Below, piece after piece: positions 47,078 to 59,061 of a stretch of 64,000 nt of DNA (the first letter of the stretch is position 1; every line of letters starts with the position of its first letter). The translations under genes and the position numbers were made by a program. The stretch is from Hofstenia miamia. Lineage: Eukaryota > Xenacoelomorpha > Acoela. The notes beneath the pieces are model-generated. The model was not told where the DNA came from. It did no database searches and saw only the letters and a program-made list of their open reading frames with translations. The DNA is taken from positions 431,239-495,238 of the forward strand of contig SCFE01000120.1 of NCBI GenBank assembly GCA_004352715.1, read 5' to 3'.

Positions 47078-48845
47078 TATTTATTGAAATTAAGACTAAG
47101 CACACATTCATACCATGAGGTGACAATTTTGCAATTTACTTAATCTTATACCATTGATCTATTTTGTAGTGCATAATGCAAAAACCTGCTAAAAACACAA
47201 CATGCTATTACGAAAGGGTAATTTTAAATTTGAAAAAAATATGCTGGGTTTTACAAAAATTTGCCCAAATTTTATGTTTCCATTTTTGGAGTTCATGGAT
47301 GTTGATGAAGACTGTACATAGTGTTGGATTTTAAAAATTGAAAATTCAATAGTTTCCTGCCCCTCCCTAGCACCCAATTACGCTGTTAGCATTTTATTCA
47401 ACATTGGGCCCCCTCTAAAAAAATTTTTCTGTATCCACCCCTGATGTGCACGTAATTGATGTGTAGCACAAAATTGTAATTTGATTGCTTTGTGTAGTTC
47501 ACGTAGATGTTCAGAGCGTGCAAGTACATTCATAATGATTTCTTTGTCATTGGAGAATATCTGCGAAACGTCTGCCAATGTAATTATTCTAACGTTCAAT
47601 AGCAAACTGTTATTCATTTTCGCAATACAATGCTTTATCTAATTATGTGACATTTCCTTAGAGAATTTTAGCAGAAATGTTTAGATAAAACAGTTACATA
47701 TTACATAAAGCATAATTATTCACACTTGCAACTCTATTGATTACTTACTAAATCATTTTTCTTTTTGCAACAACAGTCTGTAGAGTCATGGACAGGTCAG
47801 TATAAAGGCGATGTAATTTCAATAACAGCACATTTCTGCTGTTAGTTTTTTTCCAATAAGCTTTTCTACAGGCAACATCCTGGAGATAATGATAAATTTA
47901 AATTAAAAATTGAATTTTTGACATCCTCTTTCAAATAATAGCAAATTGAAGCTCTTGCACTAAGTATGGATTTAAAGTTTACAGTTTTTAGACACTGCGT
48001 AATGACTTTTATGTTGTCTTTATATTCTTCTTTCCCTAAATAGTGGCTAATAATGCATAAATCATTTCGCTTTTGGTATAAAATTTGAGCTGTGGGCCTT
48101 CGTCTTTCAGAACTATAGGTGGGATATTTTTGTTCCAAAGGGAAATTAGTCAACCTTTTCTTGTTGTCTTTTTAGTGACGAAAAGTCAAATACTTTTTTC
48201 TAATATGTTTTTGCTATTACAGAAATTTCAGATACTTTTGTTTATTGGAGCAGCATATAGTTTTTTCGTTAACATTAAAATTTATTAGCCTACGCATTTT
48301 AAACACAAAAGAAGAAAAAGTTGGAGCTGCCTCAAATGTAAAGTGGTTTACTTGGCTAGGTTACTTAGTGCAGAATGGTTCAGCATAGGAGAGTGGGAGT
48401 AGCTGGAATGTTGTCCACCTCCACCAACTGTTTTTTATTGTTGGTGGCTTCAGGTTCGTCTAATTTTTTTAACACTTCCATACGCTCAGCTAATCTCGCA
48501 GCTTTTTAGAAGGCGAAAACGTTATTTGCCCAATCTGGTTTACTTGGCTAGGTTCATGCACCGTGTGACCTGTGTAGTTGCATGTGGCACAAATCGTGAT
48601 AACCGGATAATCACAGATGAAAACAAGATCCTTTACCGCCTTGAGCCACCTTATTCTTTCACCGACTCCGACCAAGAAAAGACCGTCTCTTGTTCCCGCC
48701 ATCCATTTACTGTAACAGAGACCGTTGACGGGACAGAGTTGAAATTGTTCCGGTGCTCCAGAGACTTTATTTTGCCAATCTACATTGTAGCAAAGCAAAC
48801 TGATCCTGTGTGTCCCACTTTGCAGCAAAATTGAGCATATTTCTT
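46900..48845. repeat. Inverted duplication block, right copy (pair at 22,510-24,340)
   Basis: The order of landmarks is reversed relative to the left copy. The block ends about 110 bases upstream of transporter copy 3, so here the block and the transporter are adjacent. Confidence 0.85.
48495..48800 (-). pseudogene. Captured coding fragment, possibly CNH-domain-like (right copy)
   Basis: The minus-strand frame contains NKVSGAPEQFQLCPVNGLC, KWMAGTRDGLFLVGVGERI and KAVKDLVFICDYPVITICAT, as on the left. It extends further to SQVNQIGQITFSPSKKLRD before a stop. The peptide core is unchanged between copies, although the surrounding sequence has drifted. Possible CNH similarity is weak inference. 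Confidence 0.35.
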
Positions 48846-48958
48846 TGAAATGTTTTATGAACGTACTAAATAGGAATAGGTAAATGACCGTACCAATAAG
48901 GGTTAAAGCGCCAATCGTGTAGCTATGAGAATGCATTGCGCAAGAATTTTAAAACAAT

Positions 48959-50425
48959 GTGCATTCAATGGCAGACGATAAGTTAGAATGGCGAGTGTTT
49001 TTCACGCACCGAATACTGCTTACAACACTGAGCGGTGTAGGGGTATTAGCAGTCTATGCCATGAGAGTCAATTTAAGTGTTGCCATACTAGTAATGGCAA
49101 ATGCCAACAAAGAAGAGGATGTCCAGAACAACTCAAACATAAGCATCGATTGCTTTCGAAGCAAACTTGAAGGTAATTTAACAAAAATATATCAATTTAA
49201 CTGGAATGATAAGATGGTGTCCAACGTTCTGGCTTCATTTTTTTACGGCTATGTGATTACACAAATTCCAGCTGGTTGGTTTGCAGACAAATATGGTGGC
49301 AGTTTTGTTTTTGGGATCGGAATATTTCTCAGTTCTGTGTTTACAATAACCTGTCCACTTGCTGCAGACATGGGATATTATTACTTTTTAGTAAATCGAG
49401 TTTTAATTGGATTTTTTGAAGGTGGAACCTACCCTGCTCTGACAGCGCTTATCTGTAAATGGTCACCAAATTTTGAGCAGACGTTTACGCTAAATTACGC
49501 GTATTCTTTTTCTCAAATGGGTATAATTGCAGGAATACCTGCCTCTGCTTTCCTTTGAGAGCTTTCATTTCTGAGAGGGTGGCCTTTGGCGTTCTACATC
49601 TGGGGAGCTTTTGGAGTAGTTCGGTTTGGTTTTTGGCTAGCCATTGGCAAAGATTCCCCTGAAAAAAGCCCATTCGTAAGCCAAAAGGAGGCAGACTTAA
49701 TAATTAGAACGAGAAATTCTCCAAAAGAAAGCGTAGATGTTCCATGGCTCAAGGTAATCTGCAATCCATATTTATTACTGTTCTACTACTGTAATTTTGG
49801 GTTTTCCTACAATGTATATTTATATGTCACTTGCTTGCCGTTATATATCAACAAAGTACTTGGACTGGAGTTAATGGGAGATAGTTTTCTTAGTGTTCTT
49901 CCATTTATAGGCTTTGTTGTAATGTATCTAATGAATAGTTATCTTACAGATTACATTCGATCTCATGGAATCCTTTCCACTCTCTTTACAAGAAGACTAA
50001 TATATGTTGTAGGGAGCATTGTTTCTACCGCATGTATGGTTAGTATTGGATATGCCGGTTGTGATTGGCAAATAGTCATTGCTCTTCTCACCATTGGATT
50101 AAGTTTCAGTTCTTTAATCTTTGCACAACTAGGCCCTGCTTTGGTGGAAACTGCACCCAATTTCATAGGGTTAATTTACTCTATTGGCAACACGTTTTCC
50201 AACTTGGCAGGCATCGTGGCTCCGGCTACAGTGACATATTTTACTAGTGAAAATGAATTTTCAATAGACAATTGGCAAAAGGTTTTTAACATGGCTGCGT
50301 TTTTCTATGCATCTTCTACAATTTGTTTCTTTGTTGCATTTCGTAATAAACCCTTGCATTGGGCGGTTAATACGAGAGACTCATCTTTAATTGATCAATA
50401 TGATTCCATAGAAACTCTTTCATAA
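48959..50425 (+). pseudogene. Sialin-like SLC17 transporter, copy 3 with in-frame TGA
   Basis: The reading frame matches copy 1 along its full length except for TGA at 49,556-49,558. That codon replaces Cys200 of copy 1 (TGC), and the next codon changes Lys to Glu. After the stop the same frame runs open to TAA at 50,423. This second stop falls two codons earlier than in copy 1, because Ser-Thr is lost. Other changes include VWF to VRF, TYNFYLYAT to SYNVYLYVT, and KALHW to KPLHW. The 5' flank is shared with copy 1. A single recent nonsense mutation in an otherwise clean frame suggests a young pseudogene or an allele-level lesion. A sequencing error is possible. Confidence 0.88.
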
Positions 50426-50589
50426 ACATAGATTGACTAACTATTATGTTGGATTTTGTAATTTTTAATGTATTTTGGACAATTTTAATGCTTTTGACTT
50501 CTTTTCATACTTAATATCAATGCATAAGTTGATAATTAATGAGAATTTTGTATTTTACAGCCCAATAAAAGTAACTACGGTGTTTCCAA

Positions 50590-51390
50590 AGTGACTTTGG
50601 AAGTAATGCTAATGTACCTATTGTATACACTTTTAGGTACTTAAGTGTAACCATTGACTCAAAGTTAAATTTCAAAACTCAAAAAGTATGACACTAGTAG
50701 CTAAGCAGCTACCACTTTGTGCGATTATTCAATTCTTCCATGCTTTATTATGAGCCACCTTAATTATGCAAACACTTTATTTACTGATCTAAGTGATGCA
50801 CTTTATAGAAAACTTGACATTCAATTAAAATAGGCACTGAATATCTCAGCAAAAAATCCATCGAAAACTAAACATTACATTTCAAGGTCAAATCTCTCCA
50901 AAACAACTCGTCATTTTGAATACCCTGCTAACATTTTTCAAGCTCGTCAAAAATCTCAACCGCCTTATAATACAATTAAGTTCACAGGATTTGCGCATAA
51001 ACAGATTTCCAGATCAAAACTTTTTACATGTGTTAAGTATAAGAAAAGTTTTAAATAAATCTTTCATTAATGTCATTTGAACCTGGAATTCGCTACCTAA
51101 GGAAATTAAAAGCATTGAAAAATTAAAACATTTTAAAAAGCATTTAAAAATCTTCCTTAACTAAAATATATTTCTGTTACATCATGGTTAGCATATAATT
51201 TTGCAACAATGACTATACGATACCTAGTCAACAAAAATAGCAATATACAGTAATGTATCCATAACCTGTAAGATTTGTTACTTTTTGTAATGTATGTTGA
51301 TTTGTATATAAGTTTTTTTGAAATTATTGACGCTATTCAGATAAATTATCTGTTATTAAATTGTAAATATTTATATCTGAATATAGAATC
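50590..51390 (+). pseudogene. Decayed LINE reverse transcriptase C-terminus
   Basis: In interrupted frames it reads YLSVTIDSKLNFKTQK, then LNYANTLFTDLSDALYRKLD, the thumb region. It then has a segment resembling SWNSLP-type endings (LEFATLRKLKALK). It ends near a TCTTATCTTA sequence at about 51,389. Multiple stops show it is old. Confidence 0.6.
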
Positions 51391-54029
51391 TCTTATCTTA
51401 TTGTGGTATCACTCCACCTCAGTGGTGAAAGACATTTCATCTTAATTATTACGAAATTTGTAATTACCGATTGTACATTAATTTCATTGCATAGATTTTG
51501 AATTTCCCTCGCTTAGGTGTTATGTCACATTTTGAAAAAACGCGTTATTATAAATATTTAAATTTTCTGTTGCAGTTCTGTTGATTTCGTATCGTACAAA
51601 AGGTTATGTGAGGAACCTGTCTTTTGTTGTATCAATACGGTATGATCTTTTGCTTTTGTTTACCATTTACCTGCTTATTACTTATAAATATGCGATGAAT
51701 GTAAGTAGTTTCAATACAGTTTAGTTTACTGTTTTCTTGACTTGCATGTTTTAGTAAAAATGCTTTTCTAAATTTCTCGAAGTGCTGAGCCCGGTGCCTT
51801 GTGCTGCCACAACTCCGCAAGCTCACCCCTTGGCACTCCGGTAGGTATAAGAATAGGGCCTTACACATTTGCTCTTCCATGGATTTCTACTATATATCTG
51901 GATGAATGACTAAATTTCGGCAGCTAAGTGGCGACATCTCAATTAGGCTATTGATGTGGATTTCTGCTACGCATATATATATATATATATATAGCAGAAA
52001 TCCCTATCATTAACATTGATATTGCAGCACAATAATCAAGCATGCAATTCCACCATATTATAAACCGCTGCTTCTGTTTAATTGTACCGATGCTGCATAA
52101 ATTATGTATACAATTATGTATTACAGGTTAAAATCCATGCATAGAAAAGATATTAACATTGCATGAAATTCCAATGTAAGAGATATTCAAGAATGTTGGA
52201 TGAATAGAATCTCTAGCATTTTCTAATAACATTGTTTGTTCAAAGCATTTGCACAGGATGACTTTGATTTCTTATTCATATATTTTCACTTTTCAAGACA
52301 AGGAGCTAGTTAATTTCCGCCTAAAGGTATTTATGATAAAGTCAATAACTGCAAATATAGACATTGTTAACTTGAATAACTCAATTTTATCAAAAGCTTT
52401 TCATGAAGTGCTTTTCGGAGTTTCTAAACAGTTTACTATTTTGTTGCATTGAATAGCATTTCTATTCTGAATTGTGTAAAGTGTAACATGGGAGATTCAG
52501 TCCCCTATTCCACATCCTCTAATTTCTTCCGAATTTATAATTCTGCTAATTGATTATACTTATAATATTAAAAATATGATGTATATTTATTGATCCTAAA
52601 GTTTTTCAAATTCCCAAATATGAATTTTTCAATTTGGAGAGTAGGTGTTTGATCACATTCGTACTGGATATCATGCCGAGCTTTGCAGTCATGTTAAGTT
52701 GATCTTCAAATTGAATTCGATTTCCCTAAACCCTAATAACCTTCAATGAATTTCATTGCATCATTGAAATTCTTGGAATTTTATGATAAAAAATAGTGGT
52801 ATTACACAAACTGCTTCTTTTCTTAGAGATTTGTCAATGTTTTAAGATTGTGAATGTAGCTCGACACCAAATCTGTTCATTTATTGAATACCTTTTCTGA
52901 AATTGGTAACGCTCATTGAGTGGTGTCAATTATTACATTGGAATTTGACAATGTTGAGAGCGAAAAAAATTAAGATGGATTCTATATTAATTGATCTTTC
53001 TGATGATCAGATTAAAAGTATTGAAGTGATAATATTTGATAAACAATAGAAAGACATAGTGGTGATATGAAAGTCTGCACACTATGACAATGGATGAGCA
53101 TTTAGAAGTGAATGTATATGCGCATAATTATGTTGCTGGGTGGGTTCAGGCAAAAAATGAAAAGAAGCAATAGATACACTTGCAAGCAGAGAATTGGTGT
53201 AAAATTTTGCAAAGAGATACAATAAAAAAACATCAAAAAAAACTCTTCAATTTTGTTGACATACAACCATTCCATTGGCTTTGAAACAAATAGTGGAAAC
53301 ATTGTATTTAAGATAGTTTTTACAATTTTCAAAAATCAATTTTTTCTAAAAGAACAGACGTGAAAAATAGATCAAGTGACTTGTTACACCAAATGTTGCC
53401 TGTGATGAAAGTCTTTTTGAACTCATTTGTTTACTTTGCTAAAAATTGCAAGACCATGATTACAGTAGGCTTTGATGGGAATATTAAATGCCAAGAATGT
53501 AAGTCTTCAACATGAACAGTGATGTGCCTAATTGTGTTAGATTCTGGTTCGAAAAGCTTGATCAAGATGAGCTCTATGAACCAAGTGATCGTAGCTACGT
53601 CGTCACTGTCTTAACCTCACATTATTTCAAGCAAATTTCTTCTGTGGATAATCTTCGTACATCCGATTTTTCAGGCGTTAATCATTGAGACATCATTTGA
53701 TCTTTGTCTTTGTTCTTTATGAAGCTTGGTAATTAAAACCATTTAAATTTTGAAAATAAATTTTGCTCAAAGGAGCAGCTTTCATTAAGAAGCTATTTAA
53801 TAGGTTGTTAAAATATTTTATTACGTATTTTAGTGAGGCTAAGACTAATGATTCCAATACCTTTAAACGAAATTTAAGAAAATTACAGTTTCATTCCTGT
53901 AGTTTTATATTATAATTGTATTAATTGTTCAATGAAAGCAACTTATTCTTGAATAGCTAATTTATCGAAAATTTTTGTATTAAATTTCTAATTCGCATTC
54001 ATATTTAACATAAGCAGCATTAATGTAAG
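51391..54029. other. Interval inside an inverted repeat, no clear gene
   Basis: A TA microsatellite lies at 51,977-51,993. A short open stretch at about 53,510-53,690 reads DVPNCVRFWFEKLDQDELYE then PSDRSYVVTVLTSHYFKQIS, which looks coding but is unrecognised. The minus-strand frame at 51,632-51,880 (RHRAQHFEKFRKAFLLKHAS) is probably from a repeat. Confidence 0.35.
51885..51955. repeat. Inverted repeat, left half (pair at 54,032-54,105)
   Basis: Shared landmarks, in opposite orientation, are TAGTAGAAA, CATCCAG, ATGTCGCC and CTAATT. The repeats enclose about 2.1 kb. They may be the ends of a larger element or two MITE pieces. Confidence 0.5.
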
Positions 54030-54031
54030 TA

Positions 54032-54105
54032 AGCCTAATTCGGATGTCGCCCCTTAGCGGATATTATATACTTATTCATCCAGGTATATAGTAGAAAGCC
54101 ATGGC
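54032..54105. repeat. Inverted repeat, right half (pair at 51,885-51,955)
   Basis: It matches the left half by eye at about four of five positions, with a few indels. Confidence 0.5.
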
Positions 54106-54429
54106 TCTTCATGTTATTATTTATTTAATTTATTGCTGCCACCTAAATTGCACGAGCTAAGAAAGCACTAAGTGTAGGTTACACATGCATCCAAGAACAC
54201 TTAGGTTTTCTCTCACTTTTAAACCAGGGCCCTCGTCCAATGCAACTCTTTGTGAGATTCTCTGTATCGGGTAGGCTGAGTGGGGCCACACCCTTCCTGT
54301 TACCTGATCTTCTGTATCATTTTAACGTTCAAGGTGTACATTCACCCCGTTATTGCTGGATTTCAGTTGATTATAACTCTGCGACATTGGCAAATCATGC
54401 TGCGATGACAACAGGTTTCATGCAGATGC

Positions 54430-54760
54430 CGCATTATATACCGAGTGACCCAAAAGTCCTGTTAACCACAATTGGCTAATAAAATTTACAACCCAACACT
54501 CATCCAACACATTTCTGTGCTAAATTATGATCGTTTTCTTGATAAAGCACCTAAATTTTGAAAAATTTGTGCAAAACATCTAAAATATACCTTACAATTC
54601 AATACCAACAACAAGTGAGAAATTGTAAATGTTAAATACTATTATCAACGCTTTCCTACAAGGCAAACTTTCAGTTAGTGAGTACAAAGTCCCCACTGTT
54701 GACCCATTGAAATATAGTAGAAATTTATTCAACGCTTAAATATTTTTTGTAGATTGTTTT
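54430..54760 (+). repeat. Remnant of the transporter 3' flank without transporter
   Basis: The sequence ACCCAAAAGTCCTGTTAACC through TTGATAAAGCACCTAAATTT matches the 3' flank of transporter copies 1 and 2 (43,765-43,910). It is followed by a match to about 44,690-44,760. It is a fourth, partial copy of the duplicated unit. Its start, ATACCGAGTGACCCAAAAGT, resembles a Tc1/mariner-type terminus. Confidence 0.65.
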
Positions 54761-54862
54761 GTAAGTATGTGCATATCTTTTGTAAATTCTATGACCAGAT
54801 ATTAAATTGTGAGAATTTATCTGAATAAGTAATCTCTTAAAAGATTATTACATAGGGTAGAT

Positions 54863-56112
54863 ATAGGGAAATTGTGACCTATAAGCTTATTTGCATAATT
54901 TGCATAAACAGGAATACAGCTATAAACCAAGTTTTACAAATGTTTTCAGCAACTTATTTATATGTAGATACCATAACAATCACTAAATCTTGTTTAGTTG
55001 ATAATTGGCTTGATGATGACAGAGATAAATATCTCTTATTACCTATCTGTGTAGGTAATATGAGACCACTTCATTTTCAACATAAATCTCACAGTCGTAC
55101 CTATGAAAAAGTATTTCAAAGTCAAAAGCTGTTTAAATTTTAACCAAAACGTCATGTTTCTAATCAAATAAAATTGACTACCATATAAATAGTATTTAAT
55201 GTGCATCACAATGTTGCTTGTACTTTTGCCTCCAGCACTTCACATTTTGTCATTAAAACATAAATCCATGGCAGTAAGATTACACAATTGGTTGTCTCAT
55301 ATTACCTATACACATTATTCATTGAATGTTTTTATTGAGGGCCTATATATGCACTCCACACTTTGCACTATGTTCGATTGACCTAAACAGCAATAATCCA
55401 ATTTCATGATAATGTTATAAACACAATTTTAATAACACATCTCTATTAGTTTAATTGACCACTGTATTCCTTAAAAACCCATTATTTAAGCCTAAGGCAT
55501 GACAAGTTCTTACCTTTGCCTTTGGACTTGTTGAATCACCACATTTACAATTTTTTTAAAAGATCGAAATTAAATACTTATAAAATTAACCTTACAATAA
55601 GAACCTAAATTAAATTAACATTACAATGATTTACAAAAAATATAAAATATATATATTAAAAGGTACGTGTATTTAAATTTGCAACGTATTGAAGTAAAAC
55701 GTCCTGAAATACAGATCTTCAGCATAAAAAAACAACCAGTTTATTGAACTTCATGTAGAAGAAGCTATGAAGAGAGTGTAGAGGCCATGCCTCCCATCAG
55801 AATCAATCAAAGAGCCACAAATACAAGTGTGAGGCTTACAAACTTTGCTTCCAAGTCTCAATGCTGCAGCAATCCTGAGGCTTAGGTTAGTCATTTTAAG
55901 GCTTAGATTCAAAAAAGGGTAAGCATTTAACAATGCACATGCAATTTTTCCTTGATATGCTGAAAGGCGGTTGTTCTTGTGGCCATCAAAAGTGTCAATA
56001 AGACGACAAAGCTCTGCAGCATAAACAACCTTAATCCATCTTTTTTGTATGCTTGAAATCAGCTGTCATGCTTTCAAGAAGTTCGTACTGGGCATTAAAA
56101 CCTATAGGAGAA
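54863..56112. repeat. 1,250-base exact duplicate, first copy (likely assembly artefact)
   Basis: It is identical by eye to 56,114-57,363 at an offset of 1,251, separated by a single N. The second copy continues smoothly into the RT element. The first copy stops at the N. Confidence 0.85.
55751..55933 (-). pseudogene. Duplicate of the RT element C-terminal motif (see 57,002-57,184)
   Basis: This has the same sequence as 57,002-57,184 and is probably the same genomic locus represented twice. Confidence 0.6.
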
Positions 56113-56113
56113 N

Positions 56114-57363
56114 ATAGGGAAATTGTGACCTATAAGCTTATTTGCATAATTTGCATAAACAGGAATACAGCTATAAACCAAGTTTTACAAATGTTTTCAG
56201 CAACTTATTTATATGTAGATACCATAACAATCACTAAATCTTGTTTAGTTGATAATTGGCTTGATGATGACAGAGATAAATATCTCTTATTACCTATCTG
56301 TGTAGGTAATATGAGACCACTTCATTTTCAACATAAATCTCACAGTCGTACCTATGAAAAAGTATTTCAAAGTCAAAAGCTGTTTAAATTTTAACCAAAA
56401 CGTCATGTTTCTAATCAAATAAAATTGACTACCATATAAATAGTATTTAATGTGCATCACAATGTTGCTTGTACTTTTGCCTCCAGCACTTCACATTTTG
56501 TCATTAAAACATAAATCCATGGCAGTAAGATTACACAATTGGTTGTCTCATATTACCTATACACATTATTCATTGAATGTTTTTATTGAGGGCCTATATA
56601 TGCACTCCACACTTTGCACTATGTTCGATTGACCTAAACAGCAATAATCCAATTTCATGATAATGTTATAAACACAATTTTAATAACACATCTCTATTAG
56701 TTTAATTGACCACTGTATTCCTTAAAAACCCATTATTTAAGCCTAAGGCATGACAAGTTCTTACCTTTGCCTTTGGACTTGTTGAATCACCACATTTACA
56801 ATTTTTTTAAAAGATCGAAATTAAATACTTATAAAATTAACCTTACAATAAGAACCTAAATTAAATTAACATTACAATGATTTACAAAAAATATAAAATA
56901 TATATATTAAAAGGTACGTGTATTTAAATTTGCAACGTATTGAAGTAAAACGTCCTGAAATACAGATCTTCAGCATAAAAAAACAACCAGTTTATTGAAC
57001 TTCATGTAGAAGAAGCTATGAAGAGAGTGTAGAGGCCATGCCTCCCATCAGAATCAATCAAAGAGCCACAAATACAAGTGTGAGGCTTACAAACTTTGCT
57101 TCCAAGTCTCAATGCTGCAGCAATCCTGAGGCTTAGGTTAGTCATTTTAAGGCTTAGATTCAAAAAAGGGTAAGCATTTAACAATGCACATGCAATTTTT
57201 CCTTGATATGCTGAAAGGCGGTTGTTCTTGTGGCCATCAAAAGTGTCAATAAGACGACAAAGCTCTGCAGCATAAACAACCTTAATCCATCTTTTTTGTA
57301 TGCTTGAAATCAGCTGTCATGCTTTCAAGAAGTTCGTACTGGGCATTAAAACCTATAGGAGAA
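56114..57363. repeat. 1,250-base exact duplicate, second copy
   Basis: This copy is contiguous with the reverse-transcriptase element to its right and probably represents the true locus. Confidence 0.85.
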
Positions 57364-58766
57364 CCAAGAACTATGAGATCTTCTTCTGAAATCACTTTGA
57401 TGCCTGGATATCTACTTTAAAAATCACTCAAGATTTTCGCACTCAGCTCTGAGTTGGGATTTCCAATAAGAATTAGATCACATTTGGAAAGATTAACTTC
57501 AAGACCAATGGCCCCAGAAAACTCAATGATACTTGTCTAAATCTCTAAGGACTGTTTCCATCTTGTCTGCCACATCGCCATAATCCATGTACCAGAGATT
57601 GAGCTAACTTACAAAACGTTCAGCATATTTTTGGATAGCATCACAAAAAAGTGGTGGACCTTCAGAATCACCCTGCTGTGCTCCGACTTCATTAGAAATG
57701 ATGGAGTCACAAAAAAACAGGGCGCTGTGTTCGCCATAGCAACAGGAGGCAAATGGGTAAAGTTTTGAATGATTTTTGCGAGTAGTATCCAACATTGCTT
57801 GCCCGCTTAAGCTGTTAAAAGCATTTTTATAGTCAATTTTTAGCATGAAGTTGCTATCAGAGAGAGTTCTTGCTGATATGTATGACCTAACTGCGTGAAC
57901 CGCAGCTTCAACTCCTTGTTGAATGTTGTAATCCAGCTGGATATGACCAAATTCCCTTTTCCTCATAAATGCTACACACTCCCCAGCGCTCGTAGATAAA
58001 AGACGACGCAGTGTGTTTCCCACTGCTATGGGACGGTATGTTCATGCTTTCTTTTAACAGATTTGCTCTGAAAAAAACGATCTGATGATCTTTGGAACCT
58101 TACCAGATAAAACTACATTAACAAACTCTGTGAGAGCAACACAAAGATTGATTGCTGCTGTTGTATTGTCTTCTGTAACCAGATCTTTCAGTAATTGTGG
58201 TCTTAGTTGATCAGGTCCACCAGTTGAGCTTGAGGGAAATGAAATCAAGCACATTTAAACAAAGACTGTGCTCACTGAGTAAGATTCAAACTTGGAAATG
58301 GCAACTACTGGGGGTCTATTGTATGGGTGTTTGCTTCTTATCTCTGAAATTATTTCCTCTGTTGGCTCAGCAATACAGTCGAATGATGAAACAAGTCTTG
58401 CTGTGACTTTAATGTCAAACTCCTCTAACTTGTTTTATGCAAGTTTAGGAAGAGCTAAATTCCTAAAAAATTTGAATTTACGTTTTGGAGGAGTAAAATT
58501 TTGAAATATAGAAAATAATGACTACACTCATCAGCAAAAACCTTTTGGTTTTCTATGCTTGCCTCATTGGCGCTCAGAGCTGAGGCATATTTTAGGGAAT
58601 GCTTGATATTTTCAGGGTTGTTTGTAACATTTTTTATGAGATATGAAACACAACAAGCTACTTGAATTCTAGCGCTTTTGAGGACACGTTTGATCACCGG
58701 AATATCTGAAGAAAGAATGGTTCGTAGCTTCAAAATAATCTTGCTGAAATCAGATGAAGTGGCCAA
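57002..58766 (-). pseudogene. Unusual reverse-transcriptase element with Cys-x-Cys-Gly tail (decayed)
   Basis: Reading 5' to 3' on the minus strand: an N-terminal segment (58,766-58,455), then FPSSSTGGPDQLRPQLLKDL (58,254-58,054), then LRRLLSTSAGECVAFM, MLKIDYKNAFNSLSGQAML and GAQQGDSEGPPLFCDAIQK (58,023-57,604). These are RT motifs of a metazoan element family whose proteins carry GPDGLRPQHL and GVQQGDPLGP. The catalytic box follows as WYMDYGDVAD, where YMDD would be expected. Further on, LRIAAALRLGSKVCKPHTCI then CGSLIDSDGRHGL matches the C-terminal CxCG...DxxGxHGL motif of that family. Frameshifts and stops separate the pieces. I do not assign a clade name. Confidence 0.75.
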
Positions 58767-59040
58767 TAAGTTGAGATCAGCAAGTTGTTGAGTCAGGCTT
58801 GTGGAGGAATTACAACAGCGTTGCCATCTATAATCTTCAGTGTCACGTCAAGAAGTATGATCAAGATCAGTGCACTTTACATGAAGATACCCGCAGCCAT
58901 TGCACCACTGCAAGCACCACAACATTTGCACAGAACTACCTTTATTAGAAGATATTGTTGTTAATTGAGCTTGTAATAGTCCTGTTTCTGTTATGACTTT
59001 TGGTTCTGTTCTTTTCGTTTTGATTTTCTTTGTTTCAATG
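58767..59040. other. Spacer between two retroelement relics
   Basis: There is no clear gene. It may contain more of the minus-strand element's N-terminal region. Confidence 0.35.
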
Positions 59041-59060
59041 TCTTATCTTATCTTATCTTA
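59041..59060. repeat. TCTTA pentanucleotide repeat
   Basis: Four TCTTA units. It probably marks a retroelement end or junction. Confidence 0.8.
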
Positions 59061-59061
59061 T

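Noticed and set aside
49556-49558. The TGA in transporter copy 3 as a selenocysteine codon (it replaces Cys)
   Set aside because: SLC17 proteins are not known selenoproteins, the Cys is not a recognised catalytic residue, and I saw no obvious SECIS-like hairpin. A nonsense mutation or sequencing error is simpler.
54874-55143. Plus-strand 89-codon frame as a gene pair with its copy at 56,114-56,394
   Set aside because: The two copies are probably one locus duplicated by the assembly, and the peptide shows no recognisable motif.
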